This document shows positions 25,354-33,889 of a stretch of 64,000 nt of DNA, one piece after another. Source of the DNA: Mycolicibacterium lacusdiani (GTDB lineage: Bacteria > Actinomycetota > Actinomycetes > Mycobacteriales > Mycobacteriaceae). Numbering within the stretch: position 1 is the stretch's first letter; the number at the start of each line of letters is the position of its first letter. A program made the translations under genes and the position numbers. A model generated the notes under the pieces. It saw only the letters and a list, made by a program, of their open reading frames with translations, searched no databases and was not told the origin of the DNA. The stretch spans positions 1 through 64,000 of the forward strand of contig NZ_JAKCFC010000007.1 of NCBI RefSeq assembly GCF_021916785.1, given 5' to 3'.

Positions 25354-27561
25354 GTGACAACCATCATCCGCCGGGCACTGCTCGCGGTCTTCCTCGTCGC
25401 GGCCGGGGTCCTGGGCGCGGCCGCGTGTGGGTCGTCCGACGAGGGCAGCGGCGACCCGATCAAGTCGGCGGGCGTTTTGCGCGTCGGCACCGAGGGCGTC
25501 TACGCACCGTTCAGCTACCACGATCCCGCCACCGGTGATCTCGTCGGCTACGACGTCGACGTCGCCAAGGCCGTCGGGGAGAAACTCGGCGTGCGCGTCG
25601 AGTTCGTCGAGACACCATGGGATTCGATGTTCGCGGCGCTCGAGGCCAACCGCTTCGACGTCGTCGCCAACCAGGTGACCATCAACGCCGAACGCCAGGC
25701 CAAGTACGACCTGTCGCAGCCGTACACCGTCGGCGAGGGCGTCATCGTCACCCGCGCAAACGACGACTCGATCAAGAGCCTCGACGACGTCAAGGGCAAG
25801 ACCGCCGCCGAGAACGCCACCAGCAACTGGTCGGAGGTCGCCCGCAACGCCGGTGCCCGGGTCGAGGCCGTCGAGGGCTTCACGCAGGCCATCACGCTGC
25901 TCAACCAGGGCCGGGTCGACGTCGTCATCAACGACAGCATCGCCGTCTACGCCTACCTCGCCGAGACGGGCGACAAGTCGGTGAAGATCTCCGGCACCGT
26001 CGGCGAGAAGAGCGAGCAGGGCTTCGCCGCGCGCAAGGACAGCGGCATGCTGCCCGAACTCGACGGCGCGCTCGGAGAACTCCGCGCCGACGGCACCCTG
26101 ACCGAGATCTCGAAGAAGTACCTCAAGGCCGACGCGACGGGAGCCCCAGCGTCGGCCCCGATTCGGTCGGCCGGGGTGCTGCGGGTCGGCACGGAGGGCA
26201 CCTATTCGCCGTTCAGCTACCACGACCCTGCGACCGGTGAACTGACCGGATACGACGTCGACGTCGCGAGGGCCGTCGGCGAGAAACTCGGCGTGCCAGT
26301 CGAGTTCGTCGAGACGCCGTGGGACTCGATCTTCGCCGCGCTCGAGGCGAACCGCTTCGACGTCGTCGCCAACGAGGTCACCATCACCCCGGAACGCCAA
26401 GCCAAGTACGACCTGTCCAGACCCTATTCGGTCGGCGAGGGCGTGATCGTCACCAGAGCCGACGACGACTCGATCACCTCGCTGGCCGACCTCAAGGGCA
26501 AGACGACGGCCCAGTCGACCACCAGCAACTGGGCGCAGGTCGCCCGCGACGCCGGCGCCAACGTCGAGGCAGTGGAGGGCTTCGCGCAGGCGATCACCCT
26601 GCTCAACCAGGGTCGCATCGACGCCACCGTGAACGACAGCATCGCCGTCTACGCCTATCTCGCCGAGACCGGTGACCAGTCGGTGAAGATCGCCGCCGAG
26701 ACCGGCGAACGCAGCGAGCAGGGCTTCGCCGCGCGCAAGGACAGCGGCCTGCTGCCCGAACTCGACGGTGCCCTCGACGAGCTGCGCGCATCGGGCACGC
26801 TGACCGAGATCTCGCAGCGCTACCTCAAGACCGACGCGACCGGCACCGCCGCGGGCGCACAGCAGAGCGGGCAGGACCCTCAGGACGTGCCGCAGGTCCG
26901 CTCGGCCTGGCAGCTGGTGCTCGACAACCTGTGGCCGCTGGCCAAGGCGGCGTTGACGATGACGATCCCGCTGACGATCATCAGCTTCGTCATCGGCCTG
27001 GTGATCGCGCTCGGGGTCGCGCTGGCGCGCCTGTCGTCGAACGTGGTGCTGAGCAACGTGGCCCGGTTCTACATCTCGATCATCCGCGGCACGCCGCTGC
27101 TGGTGCAGCTGTTCATCGTGTTCTTCGCGCTGCCGGAGTTCGGGGTGAAGATCGACCCGTTCCCCGCCGCGGTCATCGCGTTCAGCCTCAACGTCGGCGG
27201 CTACGCGGCCGAGATCATCCGCTCGGCGATCCAGAGCATCCCGAAGGGCCAGTGGGAGGCGGCCGAGACCATCGGCCTGAACTACGTGGGCGCGCTGCGC
27301 CGCATCATCCTCCCGCAGGCCGCGCGCGTCGCCGTGCCACCGCTGTCCAACACGCTGATCTCGCTGGTGAAGGACACGTCGCTGGCGTCGACGATCCTGG
27401 TGACCGAGCTGTTGCGGCAGGCGCAGATCATCGCGGCGCCGACGTTCGAGTTCTTCGCTCTCTACGGCACTGCCGCCGTGTACTACTGGGTGATCTGCCT
27501 GGCCCTCTCGTTCGGTCAGAATCGCCTGGAACACCGACTCGAAAGGTACGTGGCGCGATGA
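25354..27561 (+). CDS. Polar amino acid ABC transporter: lipoprotein with two solute-binding domains fused to permease
   Basis: 735 residues from GTG 25354. A lipoprotein-type signal (VLGAAAC, Cys about 26) leads to solute-binding domain 1 (about 37-262) and domain 2 (about 271-498), then a linker and a HisM/GlnP-type permease with about five helices and the EAA loop (EAAETIGLNYVGALRRIILPQA). The two binding domains are very similar in DNA and protein, offset by 702 bp (234 residues). Lactococcal GlnPQ has the same tandem architecture. Likely ligands are glutamine, glutamate or another polar amino acid. ATG of the ATPase gene overlaps its end. Confidence 0.88.
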   Translation: MTTIIRRALLAVFLVAAGVLGAAACGSSDEGSGDPIKSAGVLRVGTEGVYAPFSYHDPATGDLVGYDVDVAKAVGEKLGVRVEFVETPWDSMFAALEANRFDVVANQVTINAERQAKYDLSQPYTVGEGVIVTRANDDSIKSLDDVKGKTAAENATSNWSEVARNAGARVEAVEGFTQAITLLNQGRVDVVINDSIAVYAYLAETGDKSVKISGTVGEKSEQGFAARKDSGMLPELDGALGELRADGTLTEISKKYLKADATGAPASAPIRSAGVLRVGTEGTYSPFSYHDPATGELTGYDVDVARAVGEKLGVPVEFVETPWDSIFAALEANRFDVVANEVTITPERQAKYDLSRPYSVGEGVIVTRADDDSITSLADLKGKTTAQSTTSNWAQVARDAGANVEAVEGFAQAITLLNQGRIDATVNDSIAVYAYLAETGDQSVKIAAETGERSEQGFAARKDSGLLPELDGALDELRASGTLTEISQRYLKTDATGTAAGAQQSGQDPQDVPQVRSAWQLVLDNLWPLAKAALTMTIPLTIISFVIGLVIALGVALARLSSNVVLSNVARFYISIIRGTPLLVQLFIVFFALPEFGVKIDPFPAAVIAFSLNVGGYAAEIIRSAIQSIPKGQWEAAETIGLNYVGALRRIILPQAARVAVPPLSNTLISLVKDTSLASTILVTELLRQAQIIAAPTFEFFALYGTAAVYYWVICLALSFGQNRLEHRLERYVAR

Positions 27562-28349
27562 CCGAGCCCGGCGACAGCACGGCAGCCGAGAACGGACCCG
27601 AGTACCGGGTCACCGCCGACGGCATCGAGAAGGCCTTCGGCGACAACAAGGTGCTCAAGGGCGTGTCGTTCCGCGTCGCGCGCGGCACCGCGACGGCGAT
27701 CATCGGGCCGTCGGGTTCCGGCAAGACCACGCTGCTGCGCGCGCTCAACGCGCTCGACGTGCCGGACTCGGGCGTCATCCGCGTCGGGGAGGAGGAGATC
27801 GACTTCTCCCAACCCGTGCCCAAGGACCGCCTCCGCCGCTATCAGGCCCAGAGTGGGTTCGTGTTCCAGAGCCACAACCTGTTCCCGCACAAGACCGTGC
27901 TGCAGAACGTCACCGAGGGGCCGGTGTTCGTGCAGAAGCGCCCGAAGGAGCAGGCCGAGGCCGAGGCACTCGAACTGCTCGAACAGGTGGGGTTGGCCGA
28001 AAAGCGCGACCAGTACCCGTTCCAGCTCTCCGGTGGTCAGCAGCAGCGCGTCGGCATCGCGCGGGCGCTCGCGCTCAAGCCGAAGGTGGTGCTGTTCGAC
28101 GAGCCGACCTCGGCGCTGGACCCCGAACTCGTCGGCGAGGTGCTGTCGGTGATCAAGGACCTCGCGGTCGAGGGCTGGACGCTGGTGATCGTGACGCACG
28201 AAATACAGTTCGCCAGGCAGGTTTCCAACCAGGTGCTGTTCACCGACCAGGGCGTCATCCTCGAGCAGGGGGCGCCTGCCGAGGTGCTCGAGAACCCGAG
28301 GGAAGACCGCACCCGACAGTTCCTGCAGCGCATCCTCAACCCGCTGTAG
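27558..28349 (+). CDS. ABC transporter ATP-binding protein, polar amino acid type
   Basis: 263 residues from ATG 27558, overlapping the permease stop by four bases. Walker A GPSGSGKTT (about 50-58), Q-loop FVFQSHNLFPH, signature LSGGQQQR, Walker B VVLFDEPTSALD and the H-loop IVTHE are all intact. GlnQ/HisP-like. It completes the importer with the fused binding/permease protein; this two-gene system needs no other subunit. Confidence 0.92.
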   Translation: MTEPGDSTAAENGPEYRVTADGIEKAFGDNKVLKGVSFRVARGTATAIIGPSGSGKTTLLRALNALDVPDSGVIRVGEEEIDFSQPVPKDRLRRYQAQSGFVFQSHNLFPHKTVLQNVTEGPVFVQKRPKEQAEAEALELLEQVGLAEKRDQYPFQLSGGQQQRVGIARALALKPKVVLFDEPTSALDPELVGEVLSVIKDLAVEGWTLVIVTHEIQFARQVSNQVLFTDQGVILEQGAPAEVLENPREDRTRQFLQRILNPL

Positions 28350-28365
28350 GCGGTTGTAGACCTGT

Positions 28366-28427
28366 CGCGAGCGTGCGCGAACTACGGTGAAAGCTCGGTG
28401 TGTCGGCCGCAGACACGCACGCTCGCG
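28366..28427. repeat. Palindromic intergenic element (CGCGAGCGTGCG...CGCACGCTCGCG)
   Basis: Perfect 12-bp arms at 28366-28377 and 28416-28427 with a 38-nt spacer, between the ABC operon and the amine oxidase gene. There is no T-tract. It resembles the other dispersed CGCGAGC palindromes here and may act as a terminator-like structure or be a mobile repeat. Confidence 0.6.
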
Positions 28428-28434
28428 GAGGGGA

Positions 28435-29814
28435 ATGGGCAGCCACATGGTGCAGGGACGCGCACGGGAAGCAGACGTCGTCATCGTGGGAGCGGGGCTG
28501 TCGGGGCTGATCGCCGCGCGGACGGTGCTCGAGGCGGGGCTGACACCGCTGATCCTCGAGGCCGACGACCGCGTGGGTGGGCGCATCCTCACCGAGGAGG
28601 CACTGCCGGGCATACCCCTCGACCTGGGCGCCCAGTGGATCGGCGACACCCATCACCGGATGTTCGCGCTCGCCGCCGACCTCGGCGTCGAGACGTTCGC
28701 CCAGTACGACGAGGGTGAGACGTCCTACGACCTCGCGGGCAGCGGCGTCATGCGGCAGAACGACTTCCACGCCCGCTACGGCGAGGAGCTGACCCACCTC
28801 GAACGCGTCCTGCGCACGCTCGACGAGCTAGCCGCCGAGGTCCCCGCCGACGCGCCGTGGCTGGCGCCCCGCGCAGCCGAGTGGGACGCGATCACGGCCG
28901 CGGCCTGGTACGACGCGCAGGGGCTGTCGGTCGTCGCGCGCACGCTGCTGGAGATCTGCACCGTCGGCATCCTCGCGGTTCCGACTGCCGAGGTGTCGTT
29001 CCTGCACCTGCTGTTCACGATCCAGACCTGCGGGGTCACCTCGGAACTGTTCGCCGAATCCGAGGGCGGCGCCCAGACCACGCGGTTCGTCGGCGGGACG
29101 TCCGAGATTCCCCGTCGCCTCGCGGCCCTGCTGTCCGAACACATCGTGCTCGATGCGCCGGTGCAGCTGATCGAACACGCGGCCGACGGCGTCACCGTGC
29201 ACTGCCGCGGCGCACGCACGTTCCGCGGCCGCCGGGTGATCGTCGCGATATCGCCCACCCTCGCGGGCCGGATCGCCTACGACCCACCGCTGCCCGGCGA
29301 CCGCGATCAGCTGACCCAGCGGATGCCCAACGGTTCGGCGATGAAGGCGTTCTTCGTCTACGACGAACCCTTCTGGCGCACAGACGGTTTGAACGGCCAG
29401 CTGATCTCCGACGTCGGCCCGGCCCGGATGTCGAACGACACCTGCGTCCCCGGCGACGACCACGGCGTCATCCTGCTGTTCCTCGAGGGCGATCAGGCCA
29501 GGGCCGCCAACCGACTCACCCCGGCGGAGCGCCAGGCTGCACTCACCGACGAACTGGTGCGCCACTACGGCAGCAGGGCAGCGCGGCCGCAGTTCTACGT
29601 CGACGGCGAATGGTCGGACCGGCAGTGGACGCGCGGCTGCTACAACGCCAACATGGGTCCGCTGGTGTGGACGACCTTCGGCTCGACGCTGGCCGCACCC
29701 ATCGGCGTGATCCATTGGGCTTCAACGGATACCGCGTCGTCGTGGAGCGCCTACATGGAGGGTGCGGTCGAGGCGGGCGAACGGGCCGCCCGCGAGGTGA
29801 TTCGTGCACGCTGA
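28435..29814 (+). CDS. Flavin-dependent amine oxidase (monoamine/putrescine oxidase type)
   Basis: 459 residues from ATG 28435 (a second ATG at 28447 is equally possible; the GGAGGGG upstream fits neither perfectly). The FAD-binding dinucleotide fold is DVVIVGAGLSGLIAAR, then EADDRVGGRI and LDLGAQWIG; near the C-terminus WTRGCYNANMGPL places a cysteine where monoamine oxidases bind FAD covalently. It would oxidise a primary amine to aldehyde, ammonia and hydrogen peroxide. The amino acid importer upstream is separated by a palindrome. Confidence 0.85.
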   Translation: MGSHMVQGRAREADVVIVGAGLSGLIAARTVLEAGLTPLILEADDRVGGRILTEEALPGIPLDLGAQWIGDTHHRMFALAADLGVETFAQYDEGETSYDLAGSGVMRQNDFHARYGEELTHLERVLRTLDELAAEVPADAPWLAPRAAEWDAITAAAWYDAQGLSVVARTLLEICTVGILAVPTAEVSFLHLLFTIQTCGVTSELFAESEGGAQTTRFVGGTSEIPRRLAALLSEHIVLDAPVQLIEHAADGVTVHCRGARTFRGRRVIVAISPTLAGRIAYDPPLPGDRDQLTQRMPNGSAMKAFFVYDEPFWRTDGLNGQLISDVGPARMSNDTCVPGDDHGVILLFLEGDQARAANRLTPAERQAALTDELVRHYGSRAARPQFYVDGEWSDRQWTRGCYNANMGPLVWTTFGSTLAAPIGVIHWASTDTASSWSAYMEGAVEAGERAAREVIRAR

Positions 29815-29846
29815 GGCGCGCTGACCGCGCCTGAACGTGCACGAAT
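29800..29846. terminator. Bidirectional hairpin between convergent genes
   Basis: Arms 29800-29820 and 29826-29846 pair at 19 of 21 positions around a 5-nt loop (CTGAC). The left arm includes the amine oxidase stop codon; the right arm ends just before the stop of the convergent gene. No T-tract, as is usual in mycobacteria. Confidence 0.75.
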
Positions 29847-29849
29847 CGC

Positions 29850-31184
29850 TCAGGCCCGGGCCGCGGCCGCCAACAGCTCGTCGCGGAACCGGGGGTGGGC
29901 GATCGCGGCGAGCGCCTCACCGCGTTCGCGGACGGTCCTGCCCTCCAGTTCGGCGACGCCGTACTCGGTGACGATCATGTCGACGTGGTGCCGGGGCGTC
30001 GTGATCACCGCGCCCGGGCCGAACGACGGCACGATCCGCGACTGCAGTTCACCGTCGGAGCTGAACGTGGCGGGCAGGCAGATCAGCGAGCGATCGGACA
30101 TCTGCAGACCGGCGCCGGCCACGAAGTCCTCCGCACCGCCGATCCCACTGAACTGCTTGCCCGAGATCGTGTCGGCGACCACCTGGCCGTGGACGTCGAT
30201 CGCGAGCGCGCCGTTGATCGAGATCATGTCGTCATTGGCGCCGATGACCTCCGGTGAGTTGACGACCTCGACGGGCAGGAACGCGACGTCGGCGTTGTCG
30301 TCGAGCCACTGGTAGAGATCCGCCGACCCGAACGCGAACGTCGTGACGCTCACCCCGTCGTACTGACCCTTGCCCGCATTGCTGATCTTGCCTGCGCGGT
30401 GCAGTTTCATGCAGCCGTCGGTGAACATCTCGCTGTGCAGGCCGTAGTCGCGGCCGTCGCCGTCGGCCAGCAGCGTCGCGATCTGGTTGGGGATCGAGCC
30501 GATGCCCGTCTGCAGCGTCGCACCCGAGGGGATGCACGCGACGGCGTACTTCGCGATTGCCTTGTCGGCGTCGGTGGGTTCGGCGTCACCGCCCGGCAAT
30601 TCGAGCGGCGCGTCGGTCGAGTGCACCAAGACGTCGATCTCGTCGACGTGCAGTGCGTGCCGGAATGTCTTCCCGGGTCGCTCCGCTCCTGCCCGCCGGT
30701 GTGTCTCGCCCAGCCCGTGGGTCCTGGGATAGGCATCGGACACCTCGACGACGAGCAATCGGTCGGGATCGGCTCCCGCGCGGCGCAATTCGCCGATCGT
30801 CCCGCCGGCGTGCAGCGACAGCGAGCACCAGCCGTCGGCGTCGGGTGGCGTCGCGACCGTCGTCATCACGCGCGGCGCTTGTCGTTGGAGCAGCGGGCCG
30901 AAGCGCCGGAAGTCCGCAGGCGTGAACCCGACGTCCGCACCCGCGCCCAGCAGCGCGCGCTCGAGCGGGCCGAAGAACCCGGACAGGTAGTGCACGCCGG
31001 GGCGGGTGAACAGTTCGGTGAGGACCGCGAGCAGCGCGCCGTAGACGCGCAGATCGGTCCAGTCCTCACGCTCGCCGAGTGCCCGCAGGAATGCGGGCGG
31101 CTGGCCGGGTCCGAGCGGTATGCCGAGAGTGTCGTCGGGGTTGAGCCGCGCGGCGGCCTGCTCGGCGGTCAACTCGGTGGGCAT
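29850..31184 (-). CDS. Acetyl-CoA hydrolase/CoA-transferase family protein
   Basis: 444 residues. Family signatures are SGATLQTGIGSIPNQIA, the catalytic Glu segment YGLHSEMFTDGCMKL and the C-terminal VTEYGVAELEGRTVRERGEAL. Members of this family (Ach1/Cat1/4-hydroxybutyrate CoA-transferase) hydrolyse acyl-CoA or transfer CoA to acetate or succinate. A short piece near residue 165 (RRAGAERPGK) is encoded by a 26-bp dispersed repeat inserted in frame; it precedes the catalytic half and may sit in a surface loop. Substrate not determinable. Confidence 0.82.
   Translation of the reverse strand: MPTELTAEQAAARLNPDDTLGIPLGPGQPPAFLRALGEREDWTDLRVYGALLAVLTELFTRPGVHYLSGFFGPLERALLGAGADVGFTPADFRRFGPLLQRQAPRVMTTVATPPDADGWCSLSLHAGGTIGELRRAGADPDRLLVVEVSDAYPRTHGLGETHRRAGAERPGKTFRHALHVDEIDVLVHSTDAPLELPGGDAEPTDADKAIAKYAVACIPSGATLQTGIGSIPNQIATLLADGDGRDYGLHSEMFTDGCMKLHRAGKISNAGKGQYDGVSVTTFAFGSADLYQWLDDNADVAFLPVEVVNSPEVIGANDDMISINGALAIDVHGQVVADTISGKQFSGIGGAEDFVAGAGLQMSDRSLICLPATFSSDGELQSRIVPSFGPGAVITTPRHHVDMIVTEYGVAELEGRTVRERGEALAAIAHPRFRDELLAAAARA
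30672..30697 (-). repeat. 26-bp dispersed repeat, copy 2 (inside the CoA-transferase gene)
   Basis: Identical over 26 bp to 17078-17103 on the opposite strand. Relative to its host gene it has the same orientation as copy 1, but is read in a different frame (RRAGAERPG). In-frame insertion here adds residues to a conserved enzyme. Confidence 0.85.
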
Positions 31185-31204
31185 GGCGCCACCTTATCCG
31201 GGAC

Positions 31205-31247
31205 TTCGGCGCGTCCTCCCGCGCTCACCGCGGGTTCGCGCGCCGAA
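31205..31247 (-). terminator. Hairpin downstream of the P450 gene
   Basis: Outer arms TTCGGCGCG (31205-31213) and CGCGCCGAA (31239-31247), with an inner CCCGCG/CGCGGG pair. It directly follows the P450 stop on the minus strand and precedes the CoA-transferase gene, so it probably ends P450 transcription. Confidence 0.55.
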
Positions 31248-31251
31248 ATCG

Positions 31252-32472
31252 CTAGAGCGTGACGGGCAGCGACTCCATGCCGCGCAGCGTGAGGTTCGGC
31301 TTGTAGACCGGCTCGCCACCGATGCTCGCGTCGGGGAAGCGAGCCGTCACCGCGCGCAACGCCACCGACGCCTCCAGCCGGGCCAGCGGCGCGCCGAGGC
31401 AGAAGTGCGGCCCCTTGCCGAAGCCGAGGTGGCGGATGCCGTCGCGGTCGGGGTCGAAGACGTCGGGTCGGTCGAACGCCTCGGGGTCGCGGTGCGCCGC
31501 GGCGAGCAGCATCATCATCGTGTCGCCCTTGGGGATGGGCACCCCACCGATGTCCATGTCCTCCCCCGCGATCCGCATCGCGAGCTGCACCGGCGGGTCA
31601 TGGCGCATGGTCTCCTCGACCACCGCGGCCACCCGGCTCGGATCCTCAGCCAGCGCCGTCCACTGCCCGGGCTGGCGCAGCATCGCGAGCACGGCGTTGG
31701 CGATGAGGTTGACCGTCGTCTCGTGGCCGGCGATCAGCAGCAGGTTGCACGTCGCGACGATCTCGTCCTCGGTGAGCTGGTCGCCCGCCTCCTCCGCCGC
31801 GATCAGTCCCGAGATCAGGTCGTCGCGCGGTGCGCTGCGACGCAGGTCGATCAGTTCCCGCAGGTAGCCACGCAGCCAGTCGCCCGCCTGGAGCCGCTCG
31901 TCGACATTGTCGGGCATCTCGCCGGTGACGGTGATGAAGGGGTCGAGGGCCTGGGCGAGCACGGCCGAGGCGCGGCTGAACTTCGGTTCGTCCTCGAGCG
32001 GCACCCCGAGGAGGCGGCAGATCACCGCGACGGGCAGCGGATACGCCAGGTCGGCGATCACGTCGAGGCGGCCGGCGTCGGCCACGCGGTCCAGCATGTC
32101 GTCGACCATGGCGGTGATGTCGGGCTCGAGCGCCTTGACCACCTTGGGCACGAACGCCTTGCTGACGAGCCTGCGCAGCCGGGTGTGGTCGGGCGGGTCG
32201 AGGAACAGGAACCCGGGCGTCCCGAGCGGTCGCACCACCTCGCCGTCGGCCATGCGGCGCTGCACCATCGTCGACTTGGTGCCGTCGCTGGCCGAGTCGG
32301 GATGCCGGAACACATCGTCGCAGTCGCGGAACCTGGAGAACACGGTCAGGTGCGCCTCCGGCATCAGCAGTGGGCCCGCCTCGCGGATCCGTTCGTAGAC
32401 CGGGTACGGGTCGGCGCGGTTCGACGGGTCGAGCAGCTGCATCAGCAGCGTCTGCGCTTGCGCTGTCGTCAT
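31252..32472 (-). CDS. Cytochrome P450 monooxygenase
   Basis: 406 residues from ATG 32472. The haem ligand motif FGKGPHFCLG, the oxygen-activating I-helix LIAGHETT and the K-helix EETMR are intact. Length and soluble N-terminus fit bacterial class I P450s. No ferredoxin or reductase gene is adjacent. It begins four bases after the stop of the tgt gene and is probably co-transcribed, although no functional link is obvious. Substrate unknown. Confidence 0.9.
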   Translation of the reverse strand: MTTAQAQTLLMQLLDPSNRADPYPVYERIREAGPLLMPEAHLTVFSRFRDCDDVFRHPDSASDGTKSTMVQRRMADGEVVRPLGTPGFLFLDPPDHTRLRRLVSKAFVPKVVKALEPDITAMVDDMLDRVADAGRLDVIADLAYPLPVAVICRLLGVPLEDEPKFSRASAVLAQALDPFITVTGEMPDNVDERLQAGDWLRGYLRELIDLRRSAPRDDLISGLIAAEEAGDQLTEDEIVATCNLLLIAGHETTVNLIANAVLAMLRQPGQWTALAEDPSRVAAVVEETMRHDPPVQLAMRIAGEDMDIGGVPIPKGDTMMMLLAAAHRDPEAFDRPDVFDPDRDGIRHLGFGKGPHFCLGAPLARLEASVALRAVTARFPDASIGGEPVYKPNLTLRGMESLPVTL

Positions 32473-32476
32473 CCCT

Positions 32477-33736
32477 TTATTGTGCACGCGTGGAGTAGTA
32501 CCGGCCCAGCACGTGATCGCGGAGGTCGTCGAACCGACCGTCCCGGATCGCTTCGCGGATCTGGTCGACCAGCCGAATCGTGAAGCGCTCGTTGTGGATC
32601 GTGCACAGCGTCGAGGCCAGCATCTCCTTGGCCTTGAACAGGTGCCGGACGTAGGCGCGCGTGTAGTTCGCGCAGGTGTAGCAGTCGCACTCGGCGTCCA
32701 GCGGGGTGAAGTCGCGTTTGTAGCGGGCGCCGGTGATGTTGTACCGGCCGTCGGCGGAGTAGATCGACGCGTTGCGCGCCACCCGCGACGGCGACACGCA
32801 GTCGAACGTGTCCGCGCCCGCGGCGACCGCGGCGAACAGGTCGTCGGGCTCGCTGATCCCGAGCAGGTGCCGGGGCTTGTCGGCGGGTAGCTCGTCGGTG
32901 ACCCAGCCGATGATCGTCGCCAGGTTCTGCTTCTCCAGCGCGCCGCCGATGCCGTACCCGTCGAAGCCCCTGCCCTCGTCGTCCACGATCTCGGTGAGCC
33001 CGCGGGTGGCACTGCGCCGCAGATCCTCGTACTGCGCGCCCTGCACCACGCCGAACAGCGCCTGGTACGGCTTGTCGACGCGCTCGACGGTGAGCCGCCG
33101 ATGCTCGGCCAGGCACCGCACGGCCCAGTCATGCGTCCGCTGCACCGACGTCTCCTGATAGCCGCGGGTATTGACCAGCGTGGTGAGTTCGTCGAACGCG
33201 AAGATGATGTCTGCGCCGAGCTGGTGCTGAATGCCGATCGACACCTCCGGGGTGAACCGGTGCTTCGACCCGTCGAGATGCGACCGAAACGTGACGCCGT
33301 CGTCGTCCACGTGGGCCAGCCGTTCCTTGCCCTCGGCGATGACGTCGTCGGTCTGCAACCGCCCCGCGTCCATCGAGAGCACCTTCTTGAACCCGACGCC
33401 CAACGACATCACCTGGAACCCACCGCTGTCGGTGTAGGTGGGGCCCGGCCAGTTCATGAAGGCGCCGAGTCCGCCCGCCTCGTCGACGACGTCGGATCCG
33501 GGCTGCAGGTAGAGGTGATAGGCGTTCGCCAGAACCGCTTGCGCCCCAACGTCCTTCATCGTCTCCGGCAGGACGGCCTTGACCGTGGCCTGGGTGCCGA
33601 CGGCGATGAACGCCGGGGTGTGGATGTCGCCGTGCGGGGTGTGGATGACGCCGACGCGTCCGGCCCGGCCGGACAGCTCCGCCTCGACCTCGAAGAATGG
33701 GCGGGTGGGAGCGGTCACGGTCGTTGATTCTCGCAT
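32477..33736 (-). CDS. tgt: tRNA-guanine transglycosylase (queuine tRNA-ribosyltransferase) homologue
   Basis: 419 residues from ATG 33736 (MRESTTVTAPTRPFFEVEA); a GTG five residues in is an alternative. Family motifs: TYTDSGGFQVMSLG, FAFDELTT, FDCVSPSRVARN and the zinc site CDCYTCANYTRAYVRHL. The usual bacterial FDCVMPTRNARNG is changed to SPSRVARNAS. It would exchange guanine-34 for a 7-deazaguanine base in tRNAs with GUN anticodons. A GluQ gene at 24428 acts on the same modified tRNA(Asp). I see no queuosine synthesis genes, so salvage is likely. Confidence 0.87.
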   Translation of the reverse strand: MRESTTVTAPTRPFFEVEAELSGRAGRVGVIHTPHGDIHTPAFIAVGTQATVKAVLPETMKDVGAQAVLANAYHLYLQPGSDVVDEAGGLGAFMNWPGPTYTDSGGFQVMSLGVGFKKVLSMDAGRLQTDDVIAEGKERLAHVDDDGVTFRSHLDGSKHRFTPEVSIGIQHQLGADIIFAFDELTTLVNTRGYQETSVQRTHDWAVRCLAEHRRLTVERVDKPYQALFGVVQGAQYEDLRRSATRGLTEIVDDEGRGFDGYGIGGALEKQNLATIIGWVTDELPADKPRHLLGISEPDDLFAAVAAGADTFDCVSPSRVARNASIYSADGRYNITGARYKRDFTPLDAECDCYTCANYTRAYVRHLFKAKEMLASTLCTIHNERFTIRLVDQIREAIRDGRFDDLRDHVLGRYYSTRAQ

Positions 33737-33889
33737 CCCCGCCGATGCGACCGCCGCCGCCGACGTCCGCGGGAATGACACCGACTGCCGAATTTTTCCC
33801 AAACCCGAGACCCCGGGTCAACGGAGCGCCATCATACGGAGGATGACCCGCCGATCTTGATGGGTCGCGACAACCGAAGGAGAACACTC

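Noticed and set aside
25222..27534. Open frame of 770 codons antisense to the binding-domain/permease fusion
   Set aside because: High-GC shadow frame: its predicted protein is Arg/Asp/Gly-rich without family motifs, while the plus-strand frame shows complete ABC transporter domains.
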